DNA of 64,000 bases from NCBI RefSeq assembly GCF_047121295.1, contig NZ_CP139447.1:5456001-5520000 (forward strand), written 5' to 3'. The stretch is from Longispora sp047121295 (lineage in GTDB: Bacteria; Actinomycetota; Actinomycetes; Mycobacteriales; Micromonosporaceae). Positions 8,409 to 16,011 of this stretch are shown here, piece by piece; within the stretch, counting starts at the first letter, position 1, and each line of letters begins with the position of its first letter. The notes beneath the pieces are model-generated. The model had not been told where the DNA came from, did not search any database, and saw nothing but the letters and a program-made list of their open reading frames with translations. The position numbers were made by a program, and so were the translations under genes.

Positions 8409-8612
8409 GTGACCGTCTACTACAGCGCCTGGGCCATGCCCGGCCCACCGGCCCGGTGCCGGTACGCGGGCATGGGCCTCGCCGTCCTCACCGACGTCGA
8501 GGCCCTCGACGTGCTCCGGCTCGCCGGCGGCCGGCACGGGCACCTCGTCGCCGTCCGGTGCGCGCCGTGCGACGGCTGGCACATCCGTCCCCGCACGGGG
8601 CACGCCCGATGA
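8409..8612 (+). CDS. Small Cys protein 3 of a chain
   Basis: This 67-aa protein has a GTG start preceded by GGAGGTG, a good but close ribosome-binding site. The sequence includes VRCAPCDGWHIRPR, one CxxC pair followed by a Trp-His. I do not recognise the family. The stop overlaps the next ATG (ATGA). Confidence 0.5.
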   Translation: MTVYYSAWAMPGPPARCRYAGMGLAVLTDVEALDVLRLAGGRHGHLVAVRCAPCDGWHIRPRTGHAR

Positions 8613-8896
8613 CCCCGCCACCGGGGGACCCGGCCCGACCGGCCCGGCCACCCGCGCAGCGCGACCCGGCACCCGGGCCGCCGAGCAGGGCCGGGCACCC
8701 GGCACCCGGGCCTCCGGGTCCGGTGCCCCGGTGCGCGCATCCGGCGTGCTTCGACCGGGGCGTGGAACGGGGCCGGTACACCCGGCGGCAGGTGGAGGCG
8801 TTCGACGCCGTGCAGCTCGGGCGGGTCCAGGTGTTTCGGTGCCCGACGTTTCCGGGGCTGTTCCATACCCGGGCGCGGCCGGGGTGGCGGATCTGA
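8609..8896 (+). CDS. Small Cys/Pro protein 4 of a chain
   Basis: This 95-aa protein starts at an ATG overlapping the previous stop. The first half is Pro-rich and probably disordered. The second half holds CAHPAC and VFRCPTFPGLFHTR. The codon pattern in the second half is more protein-like than in the first. The function is unknown. It ends the chain; about 100 bp follow before the convergent Lrp gene. Confidence 0.45.
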   Translation: MTPPPGDPARPARPPAQRDPAPGPPSRAGHPAPGPPGPVPRCAHPACFDRGVERGRYTRRQVEAFDAVQLGRVQVFRCPTFPGLFHTRARPGWRI

Positions 8897-8993
8897 GCCC
8901 TCGCCGGGGACACCGCGCTGTCGGGGGCGGGTCAGCCCTCGCCGGGGGCCGGCGCTGCCGGGAGCGGGGCCACTCGTAACCGTCTGATGGTTC

Positions 8994-9518
8994 TCATGGT
9001 CTTTTGCGGCGGGCCTGGGCGCGCGGCGTGATCAGCGACGGGGTGCGGACCGGCTCCGGCGGGCGCAGGGCGTCGCGGCGGACCTGCTCGTAGACGATCG
9101 AGCTGTGCACGGCGACGACCTCCTTGCGGGTCTGCACCACGTCCAGGACCAGCTGTTGCAGGTGCCGGGTGTCGACGCAGGCGACGTGGACGAGGAAGTC
9201 CGCCTCGCCGCTCACGTGGAACAGCGCCCGGACCTCCGACACGTCCAGGGCGAAGTCCACGAACCGGGCGAACACCTCCCGGGTGTGCGGCCGGACCTGC
9301 ACCGCCAGGATCGCCTGCAACGCGAGCCCGACGGCCTCCGGCGACACCTCGGCGTGGTACCCGACGATCACCTGCCGGTCCCGGAGCCGGCGCACCCTGT
9401 CCAGGCACGTCGACGGGGCGATGCCGACCTGGGCGGCGAGCTCCTTGTTCTGGATCGTGGCGTCGTCCTGGAGCCGTTCGAGAATGGCCCAGTCGATCGC
9501 GTCAAGCCGGGTGTCCAT
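8994..9518 (-). CDS. Lrp/AsnC family transcriptional regulator
   Basis: This 174-aa protein has an N-terminal AsnC helix-turn-helix (residues 5-60: LDAIDWAILERLQDDATIQNKELA, then IAPSTCLDRVRRLRD). A C-terminal RAM effector domain contains VHVACVDTRHLQQLVLDVV. The last 20 residues are a basic tail. It probably senses an amino acid as an octamer or similar assembly. The L-asparaginase gene is divergent with a 111-bp shared promoter region, so control of that gene is the natural inference. A TAGAGT -10 box lies 8 nt upstream of the ATG. Confidence 0.92.
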   Translation of the reverse strand: MDTRLDAIDWAILERLQDDATIQNKELAAQVGIAPSTCLDRVRRLRDRQVIVGYHAEVSPEAVGLALQAILAVQVRPHTREVFARFVDFALDVSEVRALFHVSGEADFLVHVACVDTRHLQQLVLDVVQTRKEVVAVHSSIVYEQVRRDALRPPEPVRTPSLITPRAQARRKRP

Positions 9519-9526
9519 ACCGGGCG

Positions 9527-9532
9527 ACTCTA
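9527..9532 (-). promoter_or_regulatory. -10 box TAGAGT of a probable leaderless promoter (lrp-like gene)
   Basis: On the minus strand TAGAGT is followed by 8 nt and then ATG 9518. The Lrp operator for the divergent asparaginase must lie within 9519-9629; I see no clear palindrome there. Confidence 0.4.
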
Positions 9533-9629
9533 CCCGCCCGACCGAACCCGGTTCGGCGTCTTGGCCGGAATCCGTGCTGGATCCGGGGGGTGTTGTGCGT
9601 GGCCGTGGCGGGGCCGGAGACTCGCGGCC

Positions 9630-10724
9630 ATGCAGACCATGCCCGCCGCCCACCGCCCCGCTCCCGACGCCTCCCCGGAGGTCGCGCCGGCCGGGGCCGG
9701 GGTGGCCGATGCCCGGGGTGTGGCCCGGGGGTCGGGCTCGGTGGGCGGCCCGGGCCTGGACCCGGGCGGGTCGCGGGCGGACGCGGTGGTGCTCGCCGAG
9801 GTGGTGCGGTCCGGGTTCGTCGAGGGCCGGCACCGGGGCTCCCTCGTGATCATCGACGCCGACGGGACGGTCACCGACGCGCACGGCGACACGCACTCCC
9901 CGATCCTGCCCCGGTCCTGCGCGAAGCTCGCCCAGGCCACAGCCATCGCCACGGCCGGCGTCACCCTCCCCGACCACCTCACCGCCCTGTCGGCCGCGTC
10001 GCACTCGGGCGAGGACTTCCACATCGCCGGGGTCCGGGAGATCCTGGCCACGGCCGGCCTGTCCCCCGACCTGCTGCGCACCCCGGCCGACCTGCCCTAC
10101 GAGCGCGAACACGCCCACCTCCGCGCCGGCGGCGAGGCCTCCCCGCTCCTGATGAACTGCTCCGGCAAGCACGCCGCCATGCTCGTCGCGTGCGCGGTCA
10201 ACGGCTGGCCCCTCGACAGCTACCTCGCCCCCGACCACCCGCTCCAGCTCCTGGCCCGCGACACCCTCGCCGCCGGTACCGGCGAGGCCGTCGCGTGGAC
10301 CGCCGTCGACGGCTGCGGCGCGCCCGTGCACGCGGTCAGCCTGCTGGGCCTCGCCCGGCTGTTCCGCTCCTCGGTCCTCGCCGCCCCCGGCACCCCGTCG
10401 CGCCGGGTGGCGGACGCGATGCGGGCCTTCCCGGAGTACGTGGCCGGCGACGCCCGCCTCGACACCCGGCTGATGCGGGCCGTACCCGGGCTGCTCACCA
10501 AGGTCGGGGCCGAGGCCGTGCAGGTGGGGGCGCTGCCCGACGGGCGGGCGTTCGCGGTCAAGATCGAGGACGGCGCGCAGCGGGCGGTGCGGCCCGTGCT
10601 CGGCGCGGTGCTGGGGCGGCTCGGCGTGGCCGACGGGGCCGTGGCGGAGATCTGCCGGGTGCCGCTCCTCGGCGGCGGTGTGCCGGTCGGCGAGGTCCGC
10701 GCGGCCTCCTGGCTCCACGGGTGA
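9630..10724 (+). CDS. L-asparaginase II family (Rhizobium etli type)
   Basis: The protein is up to 364 aa. The first 50 residues are low-complexity and Gly/Ala-rich, so an internal start is possible, though the first ATG gives a normal spacing to the Lrp gene. The enzyme part matches the asparaginase II family (PF06089): SFVEGRHRGSLVIID-like start, SHSGEDFH, and NCSGKHAAMLVAC with the conserved Ser-x-Lys. It hydrolyses asparagine to aspartate and ammonia in the cytoplasm; it is not the classical Thr-dependent type. It is probably regulated by the divergent Lrp/AsnC protein. Confidence 0.88.
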   Translation: MQTMPAAHRPAPDASPEVAPAGAGVADARGVARGSGSVGGPGLDPGGSRADAVVLAEVVRSGFVEGRHRGSLVIIDADGTVTDAHGDTHSPILPRSCAKLAQATAIATAGVTLPDHLTALSAASHSGEDFHIAGVREILATAGLSPDLLRTPADLPYEREHAHLRAGGEASPLLMNCSGKHAAMLVACAVNGWPLDSYLAPDHPLQLLARDTLAAGTGEAVAWTAVDGCGAPVHAVSLLGLARLFRSSVLAAPGTPSRRVADAMRAFPEYVAGDARLDTRLMRAVPGLLTKVGAEAVQVGALPDGRAFAVKIEDGAQRAVRPVLGAVLGRLGVADGAVAEICRVPLLGGGVPVGEVRAASWLHG

Positions 10725-10726
10725 CG

Positions 10727-10769
10727 CCGGACACCCGGGGCCCGGCTGGCTGGGACTCCGGGTGTCCGG
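10727..10769 (+). terminator. Perfect 12-bp hairpin after the asparaginase gene
   Basis: CCGGACACCCGG (10727-10738) pairs with CCGGGTGTCCGG (10758-10769) around a 19-nt loop. It begins 3 nt after the stop codon and has no U-tract. Confidence 0.6.
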
Positions 10770-10822
10770 GACCGCCGGAAGTGGTAGGCATAAGTCATGC
10801 AGCCGGGACGAGGGAGACGCCG

Positions 10823-11278
10823 ATGAGACAGTGGCAATCATTGGAGGCCATCGACGCCATGGCCACCACGCTGCACCGACGACACGTGGACCGCAGCGGC
10901 CAGCCGTACATCGAACACTGCCGGGCCGTGGCCCGGATGACCGCCGAGAACGGCGGCACGCTCGCCCAGCAGATGGCCGCCCTGCTGCACGACTCGGTCG
11001 AGGACGTCGACGTCACCCTCAAGGAGCTGGCCGACCTCGGGGTCGCCCCCGAGGTGGTCACGCTCGTCGACGCGATGAGCCGCCGGCCCGACGAGTCCCA
11101 GGAGGACTACCTGGGCCGGCTCGTCACCACCCGCGACGCCATCCTGATCAAGCGGGCGGACATCGCGCACAACTCGAGCCCCGAACGGCTCGACCACCTC
11201 GACGAGGCGACCCAGCACCGGCTGCGTCTCAAGTACGCCGCGGCGACCGCCATCCTCGACGCCGCCGACCCGCACTGA
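10823..11278 (+). CDS. Small HD-domain protein (RelA/SpoT hydrolase-like, MESH1-like)
   Basis: This 151-aa protein is a single HD domain. YIEHCRAVARM supplies the first His, LLHDSVEDVDVT the HD pair and following ED, and LIKRADIAHN a late Asp. This arrangement is that of the (p)ppGpp hydrolase half of RelA/SpoT and of stand-alone MESH1-like hydrolases. A metal-dependent phosphohydrolase is likely; (p)ppGpp as substrate is inference. GAGGGAG upstream is the ribosome-binding site. It stands alone after the asparaginase terminator. Confidence 0.8.
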   Translation: MRQWQSLEAIDAMATTLHRRHVDRSGQPYIEHCRAVARMTAENGGTLAQQMAALLHDSVEDVDVTLKELADLGVAPEVVTLVDAMSRRPDESQEDYLGRLVTTRDAILIKRADIAHNSSPERLDHLDEATQHRLRLKYAAATAILDAADPH

Positions 11279-11296
11279 CGGGGGCGGCGGGTCCGG

Positions 11297-11554
11297 TCAG
11301 GCGCGGACCGAGGTCAGGGCCCCGAGGATGTCGCAGAGCCGCTCGGCCTCGTCCTGCCACGCGTCGAACTCGATCCGTTCCCCGCCGACCATGACCCCCA
11401 CGGTCGTGAGCAGCCCCAGCTCGTGGGTCGTCGCCGCCGACATCTCGGCGACCGGCAGCGCGCGTCCACCGAGGACGAACCGGTCCGCCCACAGCTCGGC
11501 GTCCACGAACTCGCCGGCGACGTAGGCCCGGCAGCGGAACAGGGCGTCGTTCAT
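11297..11554 (-). CDS. Hypothetical protein, 85 aa
   Basis: This is an acidic, mixed alpha/beta small protein (MNDALFRCRAYV start) with no domain I recognise. A longer start at 11581 (MGITLGDTHM) is possible. It converges on the HD gene with only 18 bp between stops. The codon composition is clearly coding-like (third-position GC), which is the main support. Confidence 0.6.
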   Translation of the reverse strand: MNDALFRCRAYVAGEFVDAELWADRFVLGGRALPVAEMSAATTHELGLLTTVGVMVGGERIEFDAWQDEAERLCDILGALTSVRA

Positions 11555-11765
11555 GTGTGTATCCCCCAGCGTGATCCCCATGACAGTGTCCGGGGGATCC
11601 TGCCACACACTGTCCACTACCGTCAGTGAAGAAACCGACAGTCCATCTCGGCCGAAGACGCCGAATCGTTACACTGCGCTACGACGGTCACGGTGAGTGA
11701 CGAAAGCGGCGGAACCGGGGGCGGGTCACCGGCGGGACGGCGGCGGAACCGGGCCGGCGGTCGGG

Positions 11766-12734
11766 CTATGCCAGCGCGGCGGCCCGCGCCACCAGCGCCC
11801 GACGCCGCCGCCGCACCACCCGGGCCGCGAGGAACGCCACCACGAGCCCGAACACCAGGCCCAGGGGCAGCCACGGCGGCGCCCACACCGAGCCGGTGCC
11901 GGTGGCCCCCGCGAGCCGGCCGTCGGCGCTCACCGGGTTGAACGTGACCAGGGCCGACAGCCTGCCGAGGGGCGCGACGCCGGGGATCCGCCGGGTCACG
12001 GCGATCTCGGAGCCGGGCAGCATCTCGGGGACCGGGGCGTCACCGGCCGCGCCGAGTCCGATGCCCAGCGGCGCGCGCGCCCGGACGTTGACCGCGCCGG
12101 CGACCCGGACGTTGCCGGAGTTGCGCAGGTAGTAGGTAACGGTCATGTCGCCGCCGGCGAACGGGTTCCACGGGTTGTCGTACTCGACCTTGACGGAGGA
12201 CACCTCGGCCAGCGGGCGCAGCGGGCCCTCCACCCGGACGTAGACCCGGGCCGCGACCCGCTTGTCCACGTTGACCTTCTTGCCGTCGGCGCCCGTCTGC
12301 TCCTGGCTGACCGAGGCGATGATGCCGCCCGCGTGGTCGCCGGGCGTGACGTTGGCCGGGATGGTCAGCCGGAACGGGATGTCGACCCGCTTGCCGACCG
12401 CGATCGTGTACTTCCGCGGCACCATGTCCGTCCAGGTGCCCAGGTCCTTCGGCTTCTGGCTCGCCGGCAGGAGGCTGAAGGCGCCGTCGGTGGCGGTGAA
12501 CGCGTCGGTGGCGTACACGGAAAGGGTCAGGTCCGTCGCGCTCAGGTTGCTGATGCCGACGTAGTCGAGGATCTGCTGGCCCGGCGCGGCCTTGTACTCG
12601 AAGGCGCCCCGGCCGTTGGGCCCCTGTTCCGTGGACGGTTGCACGGCCCAGCGCAGCTCGTCGGCGGCGTGCGCCGGCGCGGGCAGCAGGACGGCGAGGA
12701 GGCCGAGGACGAGGGCGAGGCTGAAGCGTTTCAT
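11766..12734 (-). CDS. WxLIP/DUF916-like cell-surface protein
   Basis: The 322-aa protein has a signal peptide (MKRFSLALVLGLLAVLLPAPAHA) and an ectodomain that starts like the WxL-interacting (DUF916-type) proteins: FEYKAAPGQQILDYVGISNLSATDLTL, then IPFRLTIPANVTPGDHAGGI. A membrane anchor near residues 285-310 is followed by an Arg-rich cytoplasmic tail. In Firmicutes such proteins bind WxL proteins and peptidoglycan. The gene just upstream encodes a WxL-like protein, which fits. It is the last gene of the phosphate island, separated from the WxL gene by a hairpin that could lower its expression. Confidence 0.8.
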   Translation of the reverse strand: MKRFSLALVLGLLAVLLPAPAHAADELRWAVQPSTEQGPNGRGAFEYKAAPGQQILDYVGISNLSATDLTLSVYATDAFTATDGAFSLLPASQKPKDLGTWTDMVPRKYTIAVGKRVDIPFRLTIPANVTPGDHAGGIIASVSQEQTGADGKKVNVDKRVAARVYVRVEGPLRPLAEVSSVKVEYDNPWNPFAGGDMTVTYYLRNSGNVRVAGAVNVRARAPLGIGLGAAGDAPVPEMLPGSEIAVTRRIPGVAPLGRLSALVTFNPVSADGRLAGATGTGSVWAPPWLPLGLVFGLVVAFLAARVVRRRRRALVARAAALA

Positions 12735-12768
12735 CGGGCTGCTCTTTCCGAAGACGGGTACAGCGGCG

Positions 12769-12797
12769 GCGGAGGGGTCCGCTGTGGACCCCTCCGC
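12769..12797 (-). terminator. Perfect 12-bp hairpin between WxL and WxLIP genes
   Basis: GCGGAGGGGTCC (12769-12780) and GGACCCCTCCGC (12786-12797) flank a 5-nt loop. The hairpin starts 13 bp after the WxL stop and 35 bp before the WxLIP start, so it is a terminator or attenuator inside a gene pair. Confidence 0.6.
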
Positions 12798-12809
12798 CCC
12801 CTGGATCCC

Positions 12810-14030
12810 CTAGGAGAGGGTCAGGGTGAAGGTGGCGCTGTAGCTGCCCGGAGCGGTGGTGTCCGGGATGTTGAGGCTCAGACCGGCGCCGCACTTGAAG
12901 GTGCCGGCGCTGGTGGTGGCCACGGCCTTGCACAGGGTCTTGGCGGAGCCGAGACCGTTCGGGGCGGCGGAACCGGCGACAACCGCGCCCGAGCCGCTGA
13001 CCTTGTTCGCGGAGGGGGTCCAGCCGAGGTTGTCGGCACCGATGGTGCCGGCAGCGCCGGTGAAGTTCTCCACCTGGCCGACCAGGTTCCAGCCGGCGTT
13101 GGTGCCCCGCAGGTCGACGACCGTGGCCTGGTTCAGCGCGCCGGTGGCGGTGCCACCGACGATGCCGCCGGCCAGGGTGACGGCGTTGCCGGCCAGCTCC
13201 AGGGAGAAGGCGCCCGGCGCGACGTCGGCGGTGATCGTCTGCGGCTTCTGGATCACGCCGGCCGGCGGGGTGACGGCGTAGTTCTGCGCCGAGGAGACCG
13301 ACGGCTTGTAGGCCGCGGTGTCCGCCGGGACGAACGAGGCGGTCATGGCGAAGTTACCGGCCGACAGGGTGTTGCTGGTGAGGGTCGCGGTGCCGCCCGA
13401 GACCGGGCTGGTGCCGACGACCGTGGCGCCCCGCCGGAACTCCACGGTGCCCGCGGCGGTGGCCGGGGAGACGGTGGCGGTGAGGGTCACGTTGGTGCCG
13501 AAGGCCACCGGGCCGGCCGGCGCGATGCCGAACGCGGTCGTGGTGTCCTGGGCCGGCGCGGTGGTCTTGAGGGACCAGGTGGTGCCCACGACCTTGATGT
13601 CCGTGACGAACATGTCCGGGTGGTCACCGGCGGTCTCGCTGGTGCAGACCATGACGACCTGGTAGTCGCCCGGCGCCGGCGGGGTGTTGAGGTTCGAGGT
13701 CGTGAACGACCGGTTGGCACCGATCGTGAACGGCGCGGTGTCGTAGCCGCCGGCCGACTGAACCTTCTGCAGGTTGTTGTACGGGCCGCCGACCTTACCG
13801 ACCTTGAGCGTGGCGTTGGTGCCGTACCCGGTGGGGCACGCCGCCGACGTGGTAGCCCCTGCGAACATGACGGCGTCGTTGACGTCGCCGCTAGCCTGCG
13901 ACAGCGTCAGCGTGCCCAGCGCGGCGGCCTGGGCCGGCGCGGCCAGCGCGAGCGCCGCGGCGCTGGCGAGGACCGTGGCGGACACGAGGGCCGCGCCCCG
14001 CGCGAACAGGGACTGAGTACCCTTCATCAA
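12810..14030 (-). CDS. Secreted WxL-like domain protein with Ig-like module
   Basis: The 406-aa protein has a signal peptide (residues 1-36). An N-terminal module (about 37-150) is paralogous to that of the LPxTG protein at 16008 (both have LGTLTL, then TSAAC, then VGKVG). An Ig-like repeat follows (about 160-260, with TVSPATAAGTVEFRRG). The WxL-like C-terminus (about 275-406) has GWNLVGQVENFTG and ends ATFTLTLS, where the second Trp is replaced by Leu. WxL domains bind the cell wall noncovalently. It is preceded by an operator-like repeat shared with the pst operon and is encoded beside a WxLIP-like partner. Confidence 0.78.
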   Translation of the reverse strand: MMKGTQSLFARGAALVSATVLASAAALALAAPAQAAALGTLTLSQASGDVNDAVMFAGATTSAACPTGYGTNATLKVGKVGGPYNNLQKVQSAGGYDTAPFTIGANRSFTTSNLNTPPAPGDYQVVMVCTSETAGDHPDMFVTDIKVVGTTWSLKTTAPAQDTTTAFGIAPAGPVAFGTNVTLTATVSPATAAGTVEFRRGATVVGTSPVSGGTATLTSNTLSAGNFAMTASFVPADTAAYKPSVSSAQNYAVTPPAGVIQKPQTITADVAPGAFSLELAGNAVTLAGGIVGGTATGALNQATVVDLRGTNAGWNLVGQVENFTGAAGTIGADNLGWTPSANKVSGSGAVVAGSAAPNGLGSAKTLCKAVATTSAGTFKCGAGLSLNIPDTTAPGSYSATFTLTLS

Positions 14031-14048
14031 TCATCTCCTCAGAACGGA

Positions 14049-14068
14049 ACAGATCCGAAACGATCTGT
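14049..14068 (-). promoter_or_regulatory. Small hairpin in the WxL gene leader
   Basis: ACAGATC and GATCTGT (7 bp) flank a CGAAAC loop, 18 nt upstream of the start codon. It may be a leader structure or an operator. The evidence is the palindrome only. Confidence 0.35.
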
Positions 14069-14121
14069 GCCTACGGTCAGATTCATCAGTGCTGGTGGCT
14101 GGTCATGCAGGCCAACCTCTA

Positions 14122-14150
14122 CGCCGGACATGCGCCAGGGAAACTCACGG
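14122..14150 (-). promoter_or_regulatory. PHO-box-like motif, copy A
   Basis: This block matches the copy at 24624 in 21 of 25 positions (CGCC[G/A]GACATGCG, then CAGG, then AACTC on the plus strand). It lies about 90 bp upstream of the WxL start. Read on the minus strand it can be split into two 11-nt units similar to actinobacterial PhoP direct repeats, but the fit is imperfect. Confidence 0.45.
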
Positions 14151-14159
14151 TGACGCGGC

Positions 14160-14963
14160 CTAGCCAAAACGCCCATGTACGTAGTCATGGGTGCGCGGGT
14201 CGACCGGGTTCTCGAACATCGCGGCCGTGGTGCCGTGCTCGACGATGACCCCGGGCGTGCCGGCCTCGGCGAGGAAGAACGCGCACTGGTCGGACACCCG
14301 GGCCGCCTGCTGCATGTTGTGCGTGACGATGACGATGGTGACCTCGGAGCCCAGCTCCGTGATGGTCTCCTCGATCCGCCGGGTCGACGTCGGGTCCAGG
14401 GCCGAACACGGCTCGTCCATCAGCAGCACCCGGGGCTGGACGGCCAGCGACCGGGCGATGCACAGCCGCTGCTGCTGACCGCCGGACAGGCCGCCGCCGG
14501 GCTGGCGCAGCCGGTCGCGGACCTCCTTCCACAGCCCGGCCTTCGTCAGGCAGCTCTCGACCAGGGCGTCCTTCTCGGTACGCGAGGCACGCAACCCGAT
14601 CAGCTTCAGCCCGGCCACCACGTTGTCGTAGATGGACATCGACGGGAACGGGTTGGGCCGCTGGAAGACCATGCCGATCTGGCGGCGGGCGTGGGTGATC
14701 CGCCGGGACTCGTCGTACAGGTCCATGTCGTCGAGCAGCACCTCGCCGGCGAGGGCGGCGCTGGGCACCAGCTCGTGCATCCGGTTGAGGATCCGCAGGA
14801 ACGTGGACTTGCCGCACCCGGACGGTCCGATCAGGGCGGTCACCTGACCGGCGGGCATGGTCAGCGACACCCGGTCGAGGACCTTGTGGTCCCCGAACCA
14901 CGCCGAGATCGACCGGGCCTCCAGCGTGGCCAGCTGGCTGGTCTCCAACAGTTGCGTCGTCAT
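14160..14963 (-). CDS. pstB: Phosphate ABC transporter ATPase PstB
   Basis: The 267-aa ABC ATPase has Walker A GPSGCGKST (about residues 46-54), the Q-loop in MVFQRPNPFP (the PstB signature), signature LSGGQQQR, Walker B VLLMDEPCSALDP and the H-loop VTHNM. It hydrolyses ATP to drive phosphate import through PstC-PstA in the membrane. Unusually it is not next to pstA: five genes for surface and binding proteins lie between. It starts 13 bp after the sortase-like gene. No phoU follows. Confidence 0.95.
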   Translation of the reverse strand: MTTQLLETSQLATLEARSISAWFGDHKVLDRVSLTMPAGQVTALIGPSGCGKSTFLRILNRMHELVPSAALAGEVLLDDMDLYDESRRITHARRQIGMVFQRPNPFPSMSIYDNVVAGLKLIGLRASRTEKDALVESCLTKAGLWKEVRDRLRQPGGGLSGGQQQRLCIARSLAVQPRVLLMDEPCSALDPTSTRRIEETITELGSEVTIVIVTHNMQQAARVSDQCAFFLAEAGTPGVIVEHGTTAAMFENPVDPRTHDYVHGRFG

Positions 14964-14976
14964 CGCGGCGTCCTCT

Positions 14977-16011
14977 CTAGAGAAGGTTCGGCAGGAGCCG
15001 GACCAGGTGGTCGGCCACGGTGAGGCCGAGCGCCGCCAGTACGGGGACGCCGACCACCCAGGCCTGGGCCCGGCCCCAGCGGATCCGGGCCCACGCGAGC
15101 CCGAACGCCGCGACGGTCAACGCCTGGCCCCACAACAGCAGCGCCGTCCACACCTCGGACTCGCCGGCCAGCGGCACCTCGGACGGGGACAACGCGGTCG
15201 GCTTCAGCGGCCGGGGGCCGTGCGCCAGCACCTCCGACACCTGGTCCGCGTCGACCTGGAGCAGGTCGTCGGGCAGGAACGGCTGCCCGTCGGCGGTGAC
15301 GAGGACCAGCCGGCCCCCGGAGACCGACGGCGGCGGTTCCAGGTCGCCGGCGCGGCGGACGCCGAGGACCCGGTAGGTGTGCACGCCCTGGCCGGTGGTC
15401 ACGGTCACCGTCGCGCCGCTGGCCAGCAGGTCCAGGTCGCGGAACGGGGCACCGTAGCTGGCCCGGCGGCCCATCAGGACGCTCGTGCCGGCCTGCCCCG
15501 GCAGGACGGTGTCGCGCCGGTGGCCCGGCCCGTCCTCCAGCACTCCCCCGGTGGTGCCCTCGAACACCACCTCGTGCACGCCGATCGAGGGGATGTCCAG
15601 CAGGGCCATGGCGGTGCCCGGCTCGAACAGCCGGTTCGTCAACGGGTCCAGTTGGCCGACCGGGGCGGTGGCCCGGGCCAGCTCGGCCCGGAAGTCCGCG
15701 TACGCGGTCTGCTGGGCGCGCTCGTGCCGGACGTGGGAGACGAGCGCGACCTGGCTGGCGAAGCCGAGCGACAGGACGGACAGCAGGCTGAGGGCGGCGC
15801 CGGGCAGGTAGACGGCGAGCCGCGCGGGGCGGGACGGCCGGGCCGGGCCGGGGGCCGGCGGCGGGCCGTTGTCCCCGGGCGGTGGCGGCCCGTCCGGCGG
15901 GGTCGGCCCGCCGGCCCTGGGCCCGGACCCGGGCGTGTTCGGCGTCGACCCGTCGCCGGCGGTGAACCCGGGGGCGTCGACAACGGCTTCGGCGAGATCC
16001 TGGGCGCTCAT
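14977..16011 (-). CDS. Sortase-fold membrane protein lacking catalytic His, Cys and Arg
   Basis: The 344-aa protein has a Pro/Gly-rich cytosolic N-terminus and a membrane segment near residue 75. A sortase-like domain (about 125-270) follows, then three hydrophobic segments at the C-terminus. The domain aligns with actinobacterial sortases: PGHRRDTVLPGQAGTSVL, then ASYGAPFRDLDLL. However the catalytic His of the GHR motif is Arg (LMGRRASYG), the catalytic Cys of the TLVTC strand is Ala (LVLVTADG), and the distal Arg is absent (LLQVDAD). It should therefore not be a transpeptidase. The start overlaps the LPxTG gene stop by 4 nt, so it is made with that protein and with PstB. A scaffold or receptor role is inference. 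Confidence 0.8.
   Translation of the reverse strand: MSAQDLAEAVVDAPGFTAGDGSTPNTPGSGPRAGGPTPPDGPPPPGDNGPPPAPGPARPSRPARLAVYLPGAALSLLSVLSLGFASQVALVSHVRHERAQQTAYADFRAELARATAPVGQLDPLTNRLFEPGTAMALLDIPSIGVHEVVFEGTTGGVLEDGPGHRRDTVLPGQAGTSVLMGRRASYGAPFRDLDLLASGATVTVTTGQGVHTYRVLGVRRAGDLEPPPSVSGGRLVLVTADGQPFLPDDLLQVDADQVSEVLAHGPRPLKPTALSPSEVPLAGESEVWTALLLWGQALTVAAFGLAWARIRWGRAQAWVVGVPVLAALGLTVADHLVRLLPNLL

Noticed and set aside
11697..14153. Very long open frame on the plus strand opposite the WxL and WxLIP genes
   Set aside because: It is the complement of real genes with signal peptides and conserved domains; its product is compositionally biased and has no domain. Stop codons are rare in such GC-rich DNA.
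14977..16011. Sortase-like gene as a pseudogene
   Set aside because: The frame is intact, overlaps its neighbour by 4 nt and keeps the other sortase framing motifs, so loss of catalytic residues looks like a change of role, not decay.
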